DNA from: Bacteroidetes bacterium 41-46
GTDB lineage: Bacteria; Bacteroidota; Bacteroidia; Bacteroidales; UBA932
Length of the DNA stretch: 64,000 nucleotides
Direction of reading: 5' to 3'
Assembly (NCBI GenBank): GCA_001897515.1
Contig: MKTA01000018.1
Coordinates: 62,001 to 126,000, forward strand
Positions 9,233 to 18,272 of this stretch are shown piece after piece. The notes beneath the pieces are model-generated. The model saw only the letters and a list, made by a program, of their open reading frames with translations, searched no databases and was not told where the DNA came from. Positions within the stretch are counted from its first letter, which is position 1; each line of letters begins with the position of its first letter. The position numbers were made by a program, and so were the translations under genes.

Positions 9233-9327
9233 TCTGCAAATATACGAACTACTCTCTCTTTATGCTATCATCGGGGGCCAACGTTCTCCTTTGCTGATAC
9301 AGACAACTGATAACATAGAAAATAGAT

Positions 9328-9361
9328 GAGGGCAAATAAAAATCTCTTTTTACTCACCCTC
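9328..9361. repeat. Symmetric palindromic element, copy A
   Basis: The layout is GAGGG-N5-AAAAA-TCTC-TTTTT-N5-CCCTC: an outer 5-bp GC-rich arm and an inner 5-bp A/T arm around a TCTC loop. A second copy with the same spacing lies at 61620-61653; 31 of 37 aligned bases including the flank agree. It is 32 bases downstream of aspA and upstream of the uup-like gene. It may work as a transcription terminator or mRNA-end hairpin, or be a dispersed repeat. Confidence 0.6.
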
Positions 9362-9392
9362 TCATTAAATATTCTTTTGTTAAAACGTTTGG

Positions 9393-10823
9393 TTAGATTG
9401 TAATCTTAACAGGTCTGATCATATGTTTTGGATCAAGAATCTTGTCAAGCTGCTCCTGGGTCAGGATTCCCTTTTCCAGAACAAGTTTGTAAACACTTCC
9501 TCCGGTTTCAAGAGCCTCTTGGGCTATCTCAGTACATTTTGAATAGCCGATGAATGGTTTAAGAGCTGTAACAATACCAATTGAATGCTCAACCATCTGA
9601 CGGCAATGTTCAGGATTTGCCTCTATTCCGTCCACACACTCAACTCTTAAGGTGTCCATCCCTCTTCTCATCCAGTCTGAAGACTCAATCAGGCTCTGAA
9701 CAAGGACCGGTTCCATAACATTTAGCTCAAGTTGTGCAGCCTCTGATGCCATAGTGATGGTAAGATCATTACCAATGACTTTAAAGCAAACCTGATTCAT
9801 CACCTCCGGAATTACCGGGTTCACCTTTCCTGGCATTATTGAAGATCCCGGTTGCTTAGGAGGAAGTTTAATCTCTGCAATACCTGTGCGCGGACCTGAA
9901 GAGAGAAAACGGAGGTCGTTACAAATTTTTGATATTCTTATTGCAAGGGATTTTAATGCAGACGAATACGCTACAAAACATGATGTGTCGTGAGTTGCTT
10001 CAACCAGGTTGTATGATAACTTCAAATCAAATCCTGTGATTTTTCTTATATGGTATATACAGGCCTCTGCATAGCCTGGTTCGGCAGTAATTCCTGTTCC
10101 TATTGCAGTTGCACCCATATTTATATAAAGAAGCTCTCGTGATGCCTTGTCCAGTCTCCTTCTCTCATGCTTCATTGCAGAGGCGAAGGCTCCGAAACTC
10201 TGGCCAAGTGTCATAGGAACTGCATCCTGGAGCTGTGTTCTTCCCATTTTGATTATGCTTGCAAACTCCCTCTCCTTTGCCTCAAAAGATTCGATCAGTT
10301 TATCAAGAGCCTCTCTTACTTCAAAGTGAGTGATATACATCCCAATGTGCATTGCACTTGGATATGCATCGTTTGTACTTTGAGCCATGTTTACATGGTC
10401 ATTTGGACTGCAAAACTGGTACTCCCCACGCTCTTTTCCCATTATTTCTAGCGCGCGGTTGGCAATTACTTCATTGGCATTCATATTAACTGATGTGCCG
10501 GCGCCACCTTGTACCATATCAATTGGGAAGTGCTCAAGATGTTTTCCATCCATAAGCTCCTGGCAGGCCTGAACAATCGCCTCCTTAACGTCGTCCTTGA
10601 TAAGTCCCAGTTCGTGGTTCGCGAGAACCGCACCCATCTTTACAATACCCAATGCCTTTATGAAATGCGGAAACTGAGATAGTGTCTGTCTGCTGATATC
10701 AAAATTCTCAATACATCTGAGTGTCTGAACTCCGTATAATGCCTCTGCCGGTACCTGTTTGTCACCCAGAAGGTCATGCTCCAGTCTGGTCTTTGCGCCC
10801 GATTTGATGTTGTTTTTAGCCAT
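9393..10823 (-). CDS. aspA: Aspartate ammonia-lyase
   Basis: Catalyses reversible deamination of L-aspartate to fumarate and ammonia. In anaerobic Bacteroidales this feeds fumarate respiration and propionate/succinate production. It is 476 aa, typical of the aspartase/fumarase superfamily. Family sequence is visible throughout, including GGAGTSVNMNANEVIANRAL (about 105-124) and the flexible signature loop GSSIMPGKVNPV (about 323-334), whose serine is the catalytic base. The N-terminal RLEHDLLGDKQVPAEALYG and the NMN motif favour AspA over class II fumarase, with which it shares most motifs. It is monocistronic by spacing, with its own TAnnTTTG element at 10860-10867. Confidence 0.92.
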   Translation of the reverse strand: MAKNNIKSGAKTRLEHDLLGDKQVPAEALYGVQTLRCIENFDISRQTLSQFPHFIKALGIVKMGAVLANHELGLIKDDVKEAIVQACQELMDGKHLEHFPIDMVQGGAGTSVNMNANEVIANRALEIMGKERGEYQFCSPNDHVNMAQSTNDAYPSAMHIGMYITHFEVREALDKLIESFEAKEREFASIIKMGRTQLQDAVPMTLGQSFGAFASAMKHERRRLDKASRELLYINMGATAIGTGITAEPGYAEACIYHIRKITGFDLKLSYNLVEATHDTSCFVAYSSALKSLAIRISKICNDLRFLSSGPRTGIAEIKLPPKQPGSSIMPGKVNPVIPEVMNQVCFKVIGNDLTITMASEAAQLELNVMEPVLVQSLIESSDWMRRGMDTLRVECVDGIEANPEHCRQMVEHSIGIVTALKPFIGYSKCTEIAQEALETGGSVYKLVLEKGILTQEQLDKILDPKHMIRPVKITI

Positions 10824-10859
10824 AATCGCACCTAAGATTTAAATGTTTTAAAATGTGCG

Positions 10860-10867
10860 CAAAGGTA
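10860..10867 (-). promoter_or_regulatory. -7 promoter element for aspA
   Basis: TACCTTTG on the minus strand matches TAnnTTTG and lies 36 bases before the aspA ATG. The leader contains CGCAC and GTGCG arms that could pair across about 23 bases. The rest of 10868-10923 is AT-rich with no other signal seen. Confidence 0.5.
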
Positions 10868-10923
10868 ATAAATTATAATTTATTATACCATAAAAGCTAA
10901 AAATCTGTAATTAAAATGGGCTC

Positions 10924-12273
10924 CTATGCGAAAAACTTGTTTACTTTTGCAAGTGCTGTAGGAAGAGCGAATACAACCACCCTGTCGTAAGGCTTTATCT
11001 CTGTATCGCCCAATGCTATAAAGCTGTTTGTCCCTCTGATTACACCTCCGATAATTGCATCTTTAGGGAATCCCAGATTGCGAAGCTTATCCTGTGTAAT
11101 TTTACTGTTTGGATTAACTATAAACTCCAGTATCTCAGCATCTGAACCGTTAAGACACTTGATAGACTGGACTTTGTTTGAGAGTGTAAATCTAAATATA
11201 CGGCTTGCAGTGATAAGCTTTTTGTTAATTACTGCGTCAACTCCCATTCCCTCTGCAAGCTTTATATACTCAATATTCTCTACCTCTGCTATTGTCTTGG
11301 CTACCCCCATTTTCTTTGCCATTACACATGAGAGAATGTTTGTCTCTGAGCTGCTTGTAACAGCAACAAAGGCATCAAAATTATTAACATCCTCTTCAAT
11401 TAGAAGGTCTGTGTTGCGAGCATCACCGTTTATTACTAGAGTTTTGTTAAGCTTTTCATTAAGAGCATCGCATCTCTCTTTCCTTTTTTCAATAAGTTTG
11501 ATGTAGTCAACGGTTGGCTCCAGCCTTTTTGCAACCATCTCGCCAATTCTTCCTCCTCCTACAATCATCAGCCTTTTTACATCAATATTATTCTTTCCCG
11601 AATGGTTCATTACCTCCTGAACTCCTGCCCTTTTTGAGATAACAAACACCAGGTCTCTCTCCTTGAATTTTGTTGATGCCCTTGGTATTATGGTCTGTCC
11701 GTCTCTTGCTATCGCAACAGCTCTGTAAATAGGCTCAACTCCCGGTGTGGAGTAATCAGAAAGGGTTTTATTGATAAGAGGAGCCCCATCGTCCAGTCTG
11801 AAAACTATCATCTGAAGCTTTCCACCGGAAAAGTCCATAAACTCGGATGTGCCTGTCTGTTTTAAAAGGTCTATAATTTCATGAGAAGCAATTTTTTCCG
11901 GATAGAAAAGAAGGTCAATTCCCATCTCGGTAAATAAAAGCTTGTTTTCGTTTTTCAGATACTCATCATTATTTATTCGGGCAGTAACCTTGCCGGCACC
12001 CATCTTCTTTGCCAGCATTGCGCTGATTATATTGACATCCTGCTCCTGAGCAGGACTTACGGCAATAAAGAGATCTGCCCTCCTTACGGCGGCCCTCTCC
12101 AATGTCGCAATAGATGTGGGTGAACCCAGTATAGAGATTATGTCGGCAATATCAGCTACATGATTAAGGCGAGTCTCGTCGCTGTCAATGACAGTGAGCT
12201 CGTGATCCTCGTTGCCGAGCATTTTTGCCAGATGAGTACCAACATCACCGGCACCGGCGATGATAATTTTCAT
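10924..12273 (-). CDS. trkA: Trk-type potassium uptake regulatory subunit TrkA
   Basis: Cytoplasmic NAD(H)-binding gating protein of the TrkH/KtrB potassium channel. It is 449 aa with the classic duplicated layout: RCK_N with GAGDVG (about 6-11), RCK_C (about 140-220), a second RCK_N with GGGRIG (about 238-243) and a final RCK_C (about 370-449). No TrkH channel gene is in the window, so the partner must be elsewhere. It lies 11 bases downstream of the DUF2795 gene, likely one transcription unit. Confidence 0.93.
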   Translation of the reverse strand: MKIIIAGAGDVGTHLAKMLGNEDHELTVIDSDETRLNHVADIADIISILGSPTSIATLERAAVRRADLFIAVSPAQEQDVNIISAMLAKKMGAGKVTARINNDEYLKNENKLLFTEMGIDLLFYPEKIASHEIIDLLKQTGTSEFMDFSGGKLQMIVFRLDDGAPLINKTLSDYSTPGVEPIYRAVAIARDGQTIIPRASTKFKERDLVFVISKRAGVQEVMNHSGKNNIDVKRLMIVGGGRIGEMVAKRLEPTVDYIKLIEKRKERCDALNEKLNKTLVINGDARNTDLLIEEDVNNFDAFVAVTSSSETNILSCVMAKKMGVAKTIAEVENIEYIKLAEGMGVDAVINKKLITASRIFRFTLSNKVQSIKCLNGSDAEILEFIVNPNSKITQDKLRNLGFPKDAIIGGVIRGTNSFIALGDTEIKPYDRVVVFALPTALAKVNKFFA

Positions 12274-12284
12274 TTTAAACTATT

Positions 12285-12506
12285 TTAATACTCCTCTTCG
12301 TTGAAGAAGAAGTCCTCTTTGCTGGGATAGTCCGGCCAGATGTCCTCAATGCTGTCGTAAACCTCTCCGTCATCTTCCAGATCTTCAAGATTCTCTATAA
12401 CCTCTAATGGTGCTCCGGATCTGGTGGCGTAATCGATCAACTCCTCCTTAGTTGCCGGCCATGGAGCATCTTCGAGCTTGGATGCAAGTTCAAGTGTCCA
12501 ATACAT
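12285..12506 (-). CDS. DUF2795 family small acidic protein
   Basis: A 73-aa, strongly acidic protein with a Glu/Asp-rich tail, probably cytoplasmic. The stretch EELIDYATRSGAPLEVIENL matches the short helical DUF2795 family, widespread in Bacteroidetes and Actinobacteria and of unknown function. It precedes trkA by 11 bases on the same strand, so co-transcription with a potassium-channel regulator is plausible. No catalytic residues are recognisable. Confidence 0.8.
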   Translation of the reverse strand: MYWTLELASKLEDAPWPATKEELIDYATRSGAPLEVIENLEDLEDDGEVYDSIEDIWPDYPSKEDFFFNEEEY

Positions 12507-12537
12507 AGTGTTAAGATATTAAATATTAAGTACTTAA

Positions 12538-12571
12538 GATTATCTTACGAAAATTGTCTGCGAAGATAATC
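12538..12571. other. Inverted repeat upstream of the DUF2795-trkA unit
   Basis: GATTATCTT (12538-12546) and AAGATAATC (12563-12571) are perfect 9-base arms separated by 16 bases. It lies between the adenosyltransferase stop (12592) and the DUF2795 start (12506), so it could be an operator for the latter or a terminator for the former. No T-run follows. Confidence 0.4.
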
Positions 12572-12591
12572 ATTATATTTTATTTTTAACA

Positions 12592-13137
12592 CTATTGTTG
12601 CCAAAAATCATCTTTCACACCGGCTTTGTGAGCGGTGTACCTTCCAAAAACAAACAGATAGTCAGATAGTCTGTTAAGATATTTAACTACGGATTCTATT
12701 CTGGGCTCTTCCATAAGTGGAACGCATGATCTCTCTGCTCTTCTACAGACTGTCCTTGCAATATGCGAGAGTGCTGCAGCTCTTGGACCGGCCGGAAGTA
12801 TAAACGCAATCTGCTCCGGCATCTGACCGGTCATAAAGTCTATCTGCTTTTCAAGGAATTCTGTTTCACTCTGGTCAAAAGACTTAAGTCTCTTTGCACC
12901 ATGGTCATCAGCAGCAAGATGAGCAGCAACAAGCATGAGATTTGCCTGAATTCTTCTTAAGTTTTCTGCAAGAGGAACACCTTCTTCCTCGGCTCTTATT
13001 AATGCTATATTTGATATCAGTTCATCAACATTTCCGTATGCATTGACTTTGGGATCGTCTTTCCTGACTCTTGCACCACCAACGAGCGAGGTTGATCCCT
13101 TGTCGCCAGTCTTGGTGTATATATTCATATCTTTCAT
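12592..13137 (-). CDS. ATP:cob(I)alamin adenosyltransferase, PduO type
   Basis: Transfers the adenosyl group of ATP to cob(I)alamin, making the coenzyme for methylmalonyl-CoA mutase, a key enzyme of propionate formation in this phylum. It is 181 aa. The N-terminal P-loop region YTKTGDKGSTSLVGGARVRK (about 6-25) and the C-terminal RTVCRRAERS and LNRLSDYLFVFGRY motifs identify the PduO family (not CobA/BtuR). Its ATG overlaps the stop of the upstream ABC ATPase gene (TAATG), so the two are translationally coupled. A start three codons downstream (MNIYTK) is equally possible. Confidence 0.93.
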   Translation of the reverse strand: MKDMNIYTKTGDKGSTSLVGGARVRKDDPKVNAYGNVDELISNIALIRAEEEGVPLAENLRRIQANLMLVAAHLAADDHGAKRLKSFDQSETEFLEKQIDFMTGQMPEQIAFILPAGPRAAALSHIARTVCRRAERSCVPLMEEPRIESVVKYLNRLSDYLFVFGRYTAHKAGVKDDFWQQ

Positions 13138-13844
13138 TATGAGTGTCTAACCGGGTTACTGTTTAATTCATCAGACTCAATCTTTCCATCTCTAAGTCTG
13201 ATAATTCTATGGGCGTGTCTTGCAATATCCTCTTCGTGTGTTACAACAATTATTGTATTTCCTTTGTTGTGAATTTTCTCAAAAAGTTTCATTATATCAA
13301 TTGATGTTTTTGAGTCAAGATTTCCGGTTGGCTCATCTGCCAGTATCATAGATGGATTGTTTACGAGTGCTCTGGCAACAGCAACCCTCTGCCTCTGTCC
13401 TCCTGAGAGCTCATTTGGTTTGTGATGCATTCTGTCTGTCAGGTCAACACTCTCAAGAGCACCTTCGGCCCTTCTCTCTCTCTCTGCTCTTGCCTCTCCT
13501 GAGTATATCAACGGAAGAGCTACATTCTCCAGTGCTGAGTATCTGGGTAGAAGGTTAAATGATTGGAATATAAAACCTATCTCTTTGTTTCTCACCTCTG
13601 CCAGCTCAGTATCCTGCATTGAAGAGACGTCAGTCCCGTTTAATATATATTTTCCTGATGAAGGGCTGTCAAGGCAGCCCAGTATATTCATCATTGTTGA
13701 TTTTCCGGATCCTGAAGGGCCCATTATTGCAACATACTCGTTTCTGTTTATTGTCAAATCTACACCATCAAGGGCACGCACCTCCTGGTTGCCCACTTTG
13801 TAAATCTTCCTGATATCCTTAATGCTTATGACTTCGTTGTTCAT
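13137..13844 (-). CDS. ABC transporter ATP-binding protein, MacB/LolD family
   Basis: ATPase subunit of a type VII (MacB/LolD/FtsE-like) transporter, about 235 aa. Walker A is GPSGSGKST, then the Q-loop [20 protein letters not shown], signature [15 protein letters not shown], Walker [12 protein letters not shown] and switch His in VVTHE. The ATG at 13844 (MNNEV) is preferred because the only longer start is a TTG at 13868, which lies inside the -7 element. No matching permease is adjacent: downstream is the adenosyltransferase (1-base overlap) and upstream is mqnD. Its substrate therefore cannot be read from context. Confidence 0.88.
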   Translation of the reverse strand: MNNEVISIKDIRKIYKVGNQEVRALDGVDLTINRNEYVAIMGPSGSGKSTMMNILGCLDSPSSGKYILNGTDVSSMQDTELAEVRNKEIGFIFQSFNLLPRYSALENVALPLIYSGEARAERERRAEGALESVDLTDRMHHKPNELSGGQRQRVAVARALVNNPSMILADEPTGNLDSKTSIDIMKLFEKIHNKGNTIIVVTHEEDIARHAHRIIRLRDGKIESDELNSNPVRHS

Positions 13845-13865
13845 TGCACAAATGTTTATTGGGAA

Positions 13866-13873
13866 CAAAATTA
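13866..13873 (-). promoter_or_regulatory. -7 promoter element for the ABC ATPase-adenosyltransferase pair
   Basis: TAATTTTG on the minus strand matches TAnnTTTG, overlaps the last codon of mqnD, and lies 21 bases before the ATG at 13844. It supports that ATG over the TTG at 13868. Confidence 0.5.
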
Positions 13874-14728
13874 AAAAATAAAGAGTTCATCTCTCAAAAT
13901 AATTTGAGGATCAGCTATAGAGGCTCTTCTGAGTAACTCTTGAACGGCAGCTTCGCCCTCATCTCCAATGTCAAGTGTATAATTGTTGACAAAGAGCTCT
14001 ATGTGCTTTTTCTGAATTTCTCTCTCCATCTCCTGTGCATAGCAGGAGACATATTCGGTAGAGATATTCGGATTTTCCATTGCAAACCGGATACTTCTCC
14101 TTAGAACTCGTGCAACCCTTGATGCTGTTTCTCTCTCCAGTCTTCTTGATACTGCTATACCTCCCAGCGGAACCGGCATTGATGTAAGCGAATGCCAGTT
14201 CTCTCCCAGATCCATCAGCAGCTCAAGACCCCTCTCCCGATAAGTAAACCTCCCTTCATGTATAAGGACACCTGCGTCATAGCTTCCTGACATAACCCCT
14301 GGTCCAATCTCGGAGAAGAGAACAGGGTAGAGGTTCCCCGCTTCAGGAAAGGCAACTTTAAAGAGCAACGCTCCTGTAGTCATCTTTCCTGGTATAGCTA
14401 TTTTGCTTCTTGAGAGCTCCTCAGTCAATTCGTCATCTTGAAGTGAGGCTAACCTGCTCCCGGCAGGAGCAACAAGTATGGGGCCGTTATGGTAACCAAG
14501 GGCACTTCCGCTTCTAAGCATAGTGTATCTGTCAGAAATGTGGAAAAATGCATGGTAGCTCATTTTGCATATATCAAACCTCTCCTCTGCAGCTCCTCTG
14601 TTCAGCTCCTCTACATCATTAAGCCAGACATTGAATTTTAAGCCTTCACAATCAACCAGATTGTTTATCATTGCATGAAAAACGAAGGTGTCGTTGGGAC
14701 AGGGCGAATATGCAAGAGTTAAATTCAT
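13871..14728 (-). CDS. mqnD: 1,4-dihydroxy-6-naphthoate synthase MqnD (futalosine pathway)
   Basis: Makes 1,4-dihydroxy-6-naphthoate from cyclic dehypoxanthinyl futalosine in the alternative menaquinone pathway. It is 285 aa from the ATG at 14728. A periplasmic-binding-protein-like fold is indicated by [16 protein letters not shown] (about 4-20), CKMSYHAF and [10 protein letters not shown]. The start is set by an ATGA overlap with the mqnB stop; longer starts would run far into mqnB in another frame. It is coupled to mqnB, giving two consecutive-pathway genes together. Confidence 0.92.
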   Translation of the reverse strand: MNLTLAYSPCPNDTFVFHAMINNLVDCEGLKFNVWLNDVEELNRGAAEERFDICKMSYHAFFHISDRYTMLRSGSALGYHNGPILVAPAGSRLASLQDDELTEELSRSKIAIPGKMTTGALLFKVAFPEAGNLYPVLFSEIGPGVMSGSYDAGVLIHEGRFTYRERGLELLMDLGENWHSLTSMPVPLGGIAVSRRLERETASRVARVLRRSIRFAMENPNISTEYVSCYAQEMEREIQKKHIELFVNNYTLDIGDEGEAAVQELLRRASIADPQIILRDELFIF

Positions 14729-15402
14729 TTTGCAAGCGCCTCCAGAAGAACTTTTACAGCCTCTCTCAAGGATGACAGAGCCAGAGGGATATCCCATTTT
14801 GTTCTGTCTCTCTCTCCAACTTCGTTTGATACAGACCTGAGCTCTGCAAACGGGACTCTCTCCAGGATACACACATAGAAAAAGGCAGCTCCCTCCATGC
14901 TCTCTATCTGTGGCTTAAAGTCAAGCTGCAACTGAGATCTCTTCTCAGGAAGGCCACTAACAGTCTGAACGGTGACAGCTGTTGCTCTGCCATACTTTTT
15001 CAACGCGGTCTCAACCTCTCTATTTAGCTCCGGAGCGTCAAGTGCTCCATTTCTGAATGGGTGGGTATCTGCGTCAAGAATTTTGTAGTCAAAAAGTGTC
15101 TGAAATCCTGAATATGTCTCAAATCCAAGGTCTCCGAAATACTCTTTATCAACCCTTGCAACACTACCAATAGGAAACCTTTCAGAAAATGATCCGGCAA
15201 TTCCAATGTTCAATGCAAGTGAAAAGGGAGGTGTACCACTGTTTAGTATTTTTGTCAGCCGGTAGCTAGTTGATGTCGTGCCTATGCCGGTTAGCATATA
15301 GGTAATTTCCAATGAATTATGCTCGCTTTTTGTTAGCGCATTGAAAGCCTGTCTGGCTGTTATCAGCTCCTCCTCCTCAGCCGCAGTGATGAGTATTCTC
15401 AT
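14725..15402 (-). CDS. mqnB: Futalosine hydrolase MqnB
   Basis: Nucleosidase that removes hypoxanthine from futalosine (or adenine from aminofutalosine), the second step of the alternative menaquinone route. It is 225 aa, in the PNP/UDP phosphorylase fold. Diagnostic sequence: NIGIAGSF (about 86-93), the MEGAAFFYV motif whose Glu contacts the ribose, and SNEVGERDRTKWDI near the C-terminus. It overlaps mqnD by 4 bases and is divergent from folE. MTA/SAH nucleosidase is the nearest alternative, excluded by context and the C-terminal motif. Confidence 0.92.
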   Translation of the reverse strand: MRILITAAEEEELITARQAFNALTKSEHNSLEITYMLTGIGTTSTSYRLTKILNSGTPPFSLALNIGIAGSFSERFPIGSVARVDKEYFGDLGFETYSGFQTLFDYKILDADTHPFRNGALDAPELNREVETALKKYGRATAVTVQTVSGLPEKRSQLQLDFKPQIESMEGAAFFYVCILERVPFAELRSVSNEVGERDRTKWDIPLALSSLREAVKVLLEALAK

Positions 15403-15451
15403 AAATGGTTGGCGATTTTTTTGTAATATTGCACGAAATTAGACAATTATT

Positions 15452-16051
15452 ATGGCATATACAAAGAGAGACCATTATGACGAGGATGTGACCCAGGAGT
15501 TGGCTCAAAACTACAGGTCAATACTTGAAAAGATTGGAGAGGATCCCGAAAGAGAGGGGTTGATAAAGACCCCTGTAAGGGTTGCCAGATCTATACAATT
15601 CCTGACTCAGGGTTATGAAACGGATCCTGCCGCTATACTGAACTCTGCAAAATTTAAAGAGGAGTATCAGCAGATGGTGATAGTTAAAGATATTGAACTC
15701 TATTCGCTGTGTGAACACCATATGCTTCCATTTTACGGTAAAGCCCATGTTGCCTATATCCCTAACGGATATATTACCGGTCTAAGTAAACTTGCCAGAG
15801 TAGTAGAGGCCTTTGCCAGAAGACTCCAAGTGCAGGAGAGACTTACTGTCCAGATTAGAGACTGCATACAGCAGACACTGAATCCACTTGGAGTGGCTGT
15901 TGTGATTGAGGCGTCACACATGTGTATGCAGATAAGGGGAGTTCAAAAGCTAAACTCTGTGACCACTACCTCTGCCTTTACTGGTGCCTTCTTAAAGGAC
16001 ATAAGGACAAGAGAGGAGTTTATGCACCTTATTGGTGTTAAATTACACTAG
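15452..16051 (+). CDS. folE: GTP cyclohydrolase I
   Basis: Converts GTP to 7,8-dihydroneopterin triphosphate, the first step of folate (and tetrahydropterin/queuosine precursor) synthesis. It is 199 aa. The zinc ligands are visible in CEHHMLPF (Cys87, His90) and in SHMCMQIRG (Cys158). [20 protein letters not shown] is also family-typical. The upstream TAATATTG is a one-mismatch -7 element. The end overlaps the convergent kinase gene by 14 bases. It is a canonical type IA enzyme. Confidence 0.96.
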   Translation: MAYTKRDHYDEDVTQELAQNYRSILEKIGEDPEREGLIKTPVRVARSIQFLTQGYETDPAAILNSAKFKEEYQQMVIVKDIELYSLCEHHMLPFYGKAHVAYIPNGYITGLSKLARVVEAFARRLQVQERLTVQIRDCIQQTLNPLGVAVVIEASHMCMQIRGVQKLNSVTTTSAFTGAFLKDIRTREEFMHLIGVKLH

Positions 16052-17432
16052 AGAGCGAGAAGCTGAATAGAAGACCTCCCCCCGGGAGGTTTTCTGCTTT
16101 TATCTCTCCGTTGTGCATAATTACAGCATTTTTTACAATAGAGAGTCCAAGACCGGAGCCACCGCTTCTTCTGCTTCTTCCCTTTTCAACTCTGTAAAAC
16201 CTCTCAAAGATTCTATCTAACTGACCATGTGGTACCCCCTTCCCATTGTCGCAATATTTGAAATAGGCCTTCCCATCTGATGTGCCTGTGTGCTCTACCC
16301 TAATTGCGATATTCTCTCCTCCGTGGTCTAAAGAATTGTCCAGAAGGTTCTTAAAGAGAGAATAAATAAGCATATAACTTCCCTTTATTTTCAAGTTTTC
16401 ATCAATAATAATTTCCATATCAATACCTCTCTCTTCAAGTTTAAAGGAGAGATCTTCCCTTATCTCGTTAACGCACCTCTTTATATTAACTACCTCTGTG
16501 TGGAAATTTTTAGGAGACTCCTCCATTTTGTTTAATATAGAAATGTCCTCAATAATTGTAGCAAGTCTTAGTGTTTGAGCATATGCCCTTTCTAAGAAGA
16601 AGAGTCTCTGCTCCGGATCCATGCTCTCCTGATCTATCATAGTCTCAAGGTAGCCCCTTATCCCGGCAACGGGAGTCTTTAGTTCGTGAGCCACATTGTG
16701 GGTAAGCTCCTGTTTGTACCTTTTTGACTCCTCCATATGGGCAAAGGCCTTCATAATCTTCTCCCCGACATCGCCCAGCTCGTCTTTAGGAAATTTAATC
16801 TCCCTTTTCTCCAGTTCACCCTTATGATAAGCATCAATAAACTCTTTCAAAGCCGCAACAGGCTTGTTTATTCTTCTTGCCATAAATACAATGGCAGTAA
16901 CGGCTGCCAACAGACCCAAAATAATAAGGGCCATATATCTGTTCTCTTTTGCAAGTTCAGGCAGAACAGCAGTTTTATACTCCAGGGCTGTTCTTATATA
17001 TAGATTGGGGTATCTGGAGGCAAGGTAAAGATACTCTGCCTTAAGTGTGTTTGAATACCTGATAGATGTTCCACTACCCACTCTCTTTGCATCTACAAGT
17101 TCAGGCCTGTTAAGATGACTCTCCTCAATTTTATCTTTCTCTGAGAAGTTGTCATAAATCACCCAAACATCCTCAGACAGAATAGTGACTCTTATCTTTC
17201 CGGGGATAAGAGGCTCAATCTCCCTCATCGCACTTTTTAGTTCAGCCCCCTCTTCTAACCTTTTGCTAATGTGATGGTAAATAAAATTCTGGTAGGGAGC
17301 CATCTCTCCACGAAGCATCTCAATTTTAACCACCCTCTCTCTGTGAACATATATAAGAGCAAATAGAAGTGTTACAGAGAGAAGTAACAATGAAAAATAG
17401 GAGACAACCCTGTATCTGTATGAGTTTTTCAT
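16038..17432 (-). CDS. Membrane sensor histidine kinase
   Basis: A 464-aa sensor kinase. TM1 (about 11-29), a periplasmic domain (about 30-165) without a recognisable fold, TM2 (about 166-186), HAMP (about 187-238), a HisKA dimerisation helix with [10 protein letters not shown] (phospho-acceptor His249), then HATPase_c with [10 protein letters not shown] (N box), CDNGKGVP (G1) and [12 protein letters not shown] (G2). It pairs with the response regulator whose stop lies 3 bases upstream of its start. Overall it looks like the PhoR/RprX group. The stimulus is unknown; the divergent TonB receptor is the most obvious candidate target. Confidence 0.9.
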   Translation of the reverse strand: MKNSYRYRVVSYFSLLLLSVTLLFALIYVHRERVVKIEMLRGEMAPYQNFIYHHISKRLEEGAELKSAMREIEPLIPGKIRVTILSEDVWVIYDNFSEKDKIEESHLNRPELVDAKRVGSGTSIRYSNTLKAEYLYLASRYPNLYIRTALEYKTAVLPELAKENRYMALIILGLLAAVTAIVFMARRINKPVAALKEFIDAYHKGELEKREIKFPKDELGDVGEKIMKAFAHMEESKRYKQELTHNVAHELKTPVAGIRGYLETMIDQESMDPEQRLFFLERAYAQTLRLATIIEDISILNKMEESPKNFHTEVVNIKRCVNEIREDLSFKLEERGIDMEIIIDENLKIKGSYMLIYSLFKNLLDNSLDHGGENIAIRVEHTGTSDGKAYFKYCDNGKGVPHGQLDRIFERFYRVEKGRSRRSGGSGLGLSIVKNAVIMHNGEIKAENLPGGGLLFSFSLSSVI

Positions 17433-17435
17433 CTG

Positions 17436-18143
17436 TTACAGTTCAAAACAATATCCGTATCCTGATCTGTTGACAATAGCAGAACCCATAACCCCCAGCT
17501 TCTTTCTAAGCCTGGCAATGTGAACATCAACTGTGCGCTCAAGAACAAATGACTCATTCATCCACACAGCATCCAGTATCTCCCCCCTGGACCAAATCTT
17601 GCCGGGGTTCTGTGCAAGTTTTGAAAGAATTTCAAACTCCTTCTTTGTCAGCTTAACTACCTCGCCTCCAATCTCTACGATCTTGGTCTGCATATCTATT
17701 CTTAGGTCGCCTCTGGTAAAGGCATCTTCGTCCTCTATTATGGCCTCGGTCTTTTGTTTTAACCTGTTGCCCGATTCACTTCTAAGAAGGACTGCATGCA
17801 CTCGTGCAAGCACCTCTTTCACAGAAAAAGGCTTAAGGATATAGTCGTCTCCTCCGGCTCCAAATCCACGGAGTTTGTCTTCAACGGAATTTCTGGCTGT
17901 AACAAAGATAATTGGGACATCATTCAAATACTCCTTTCTGATAAGTTCGGCAAGTTTGATTCCGGATATGCCCCCCATCATAATGTCAAGAAGCAGAAGA
18001 TCGTAATTGTTTTTCAACATAGAGAAGGCCTCCTCTGCAGAGTAGGCTATATCTGCCTGATAGCCGGCAGCAGATAAATTGTAACGAAGGATTTCGCAAA
18101 GATCCTCTTCATCGTCAACAATAAGGATTCTCTTTTTTTCCAT
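17436..18143 (-). CDS. OmpR/PhoB-family response regulator
   Basis: A 235-aa two-domain regulator partnering the adjacent sensor kinase. Receiver domain: acidic pocket DDEED near residue 10, phospho-acceptor Asp53 in LLLDIMM, switch Thr in FVTA and Lys in LKPF. The C-terminal winged helix (about 135-235) carries the VKLTKKEFEILSKLAQNPG and RTVDVHIARLRKKLG motifs of the OmpR/PhoB class. The ATG at 18143 is chosen because upstream extension would read through the promoter. That ATG is only 4 bases beyond a perfect -7 element, so the mRNA may be leaderless. Confidence 0.92.
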   Translation of the reverse strand: MEKKRILIVDDEEDLCEILRYNLSAAGYQADIAYSAEEAFSMLKNNYDLLLLDIMMGGISGIKLAELIRKEYLNDVPIIFVTARNSVEDKLRGFGAGGDDYILKPFSVKEVLARVHAVLLRSESGNRLKQKTEAIIEDEDAFTRGDLRIDMQTKIVEIGGEVVKLTKKEFEILSKLAQNPGKIWSRGEILDAVWMNESFVLERTVDVHIARLRKKLGVMGSAIVNRSGYGYCFEL

Positions 18144-18146
18144 ATG

Positions 18147-18154
18147 CAAATGTA
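18147..18154 (-). promoter_or_regulatory. -7 element for the two-component operon
   Basis: TACATTTG on the minus strand matches TAnnTTTG. The last base is 4 bases from the regulator ATG, leaving almost no room for a 5' leader. Confidence 0.5.
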
Positions 18155-18241
18155 TAATGATTGTTTCAATTTTATTAAGAAAGGGCACTATTTGTAATAA
18201 TATCTTAATTTTTTTGTCGCTCCTGCTTAACATGTGAAGTC

Positions 18242-18249
18242 TAGCTTTG
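18242..18249 (+). promoter_or_regulatory. -7 element for the TonB receptor
   Basis: TAGCTTTG matches TAnnTTTG and lies 24 bases before the GTG start. The nearest upstream TTTTG (18212-18216) is 25 bases away, slightly long for a -33 partner. The intergenic region 18155-18241 is the likely operator region for the neighbouring regulator, but no clear direct repeat was seen. Confidence 0.45.
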
Positions 18250-18272
18250 CCGACGTAAAAAACATTTAAAAA

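Noticed and set aside
10090-10600. Overlapping plus-strand open frames within aspA
   Set aside because: These are antisense shadows with no family resemblance, and aspA is clearly the real gene.
14729-14872. 48-residue N-terminal extension of mqnD
   Set aside because: It lies wholly inside mqnB in another frame and lacks similarity to the family; ATG 14728 gives the usual ATGA overlap.
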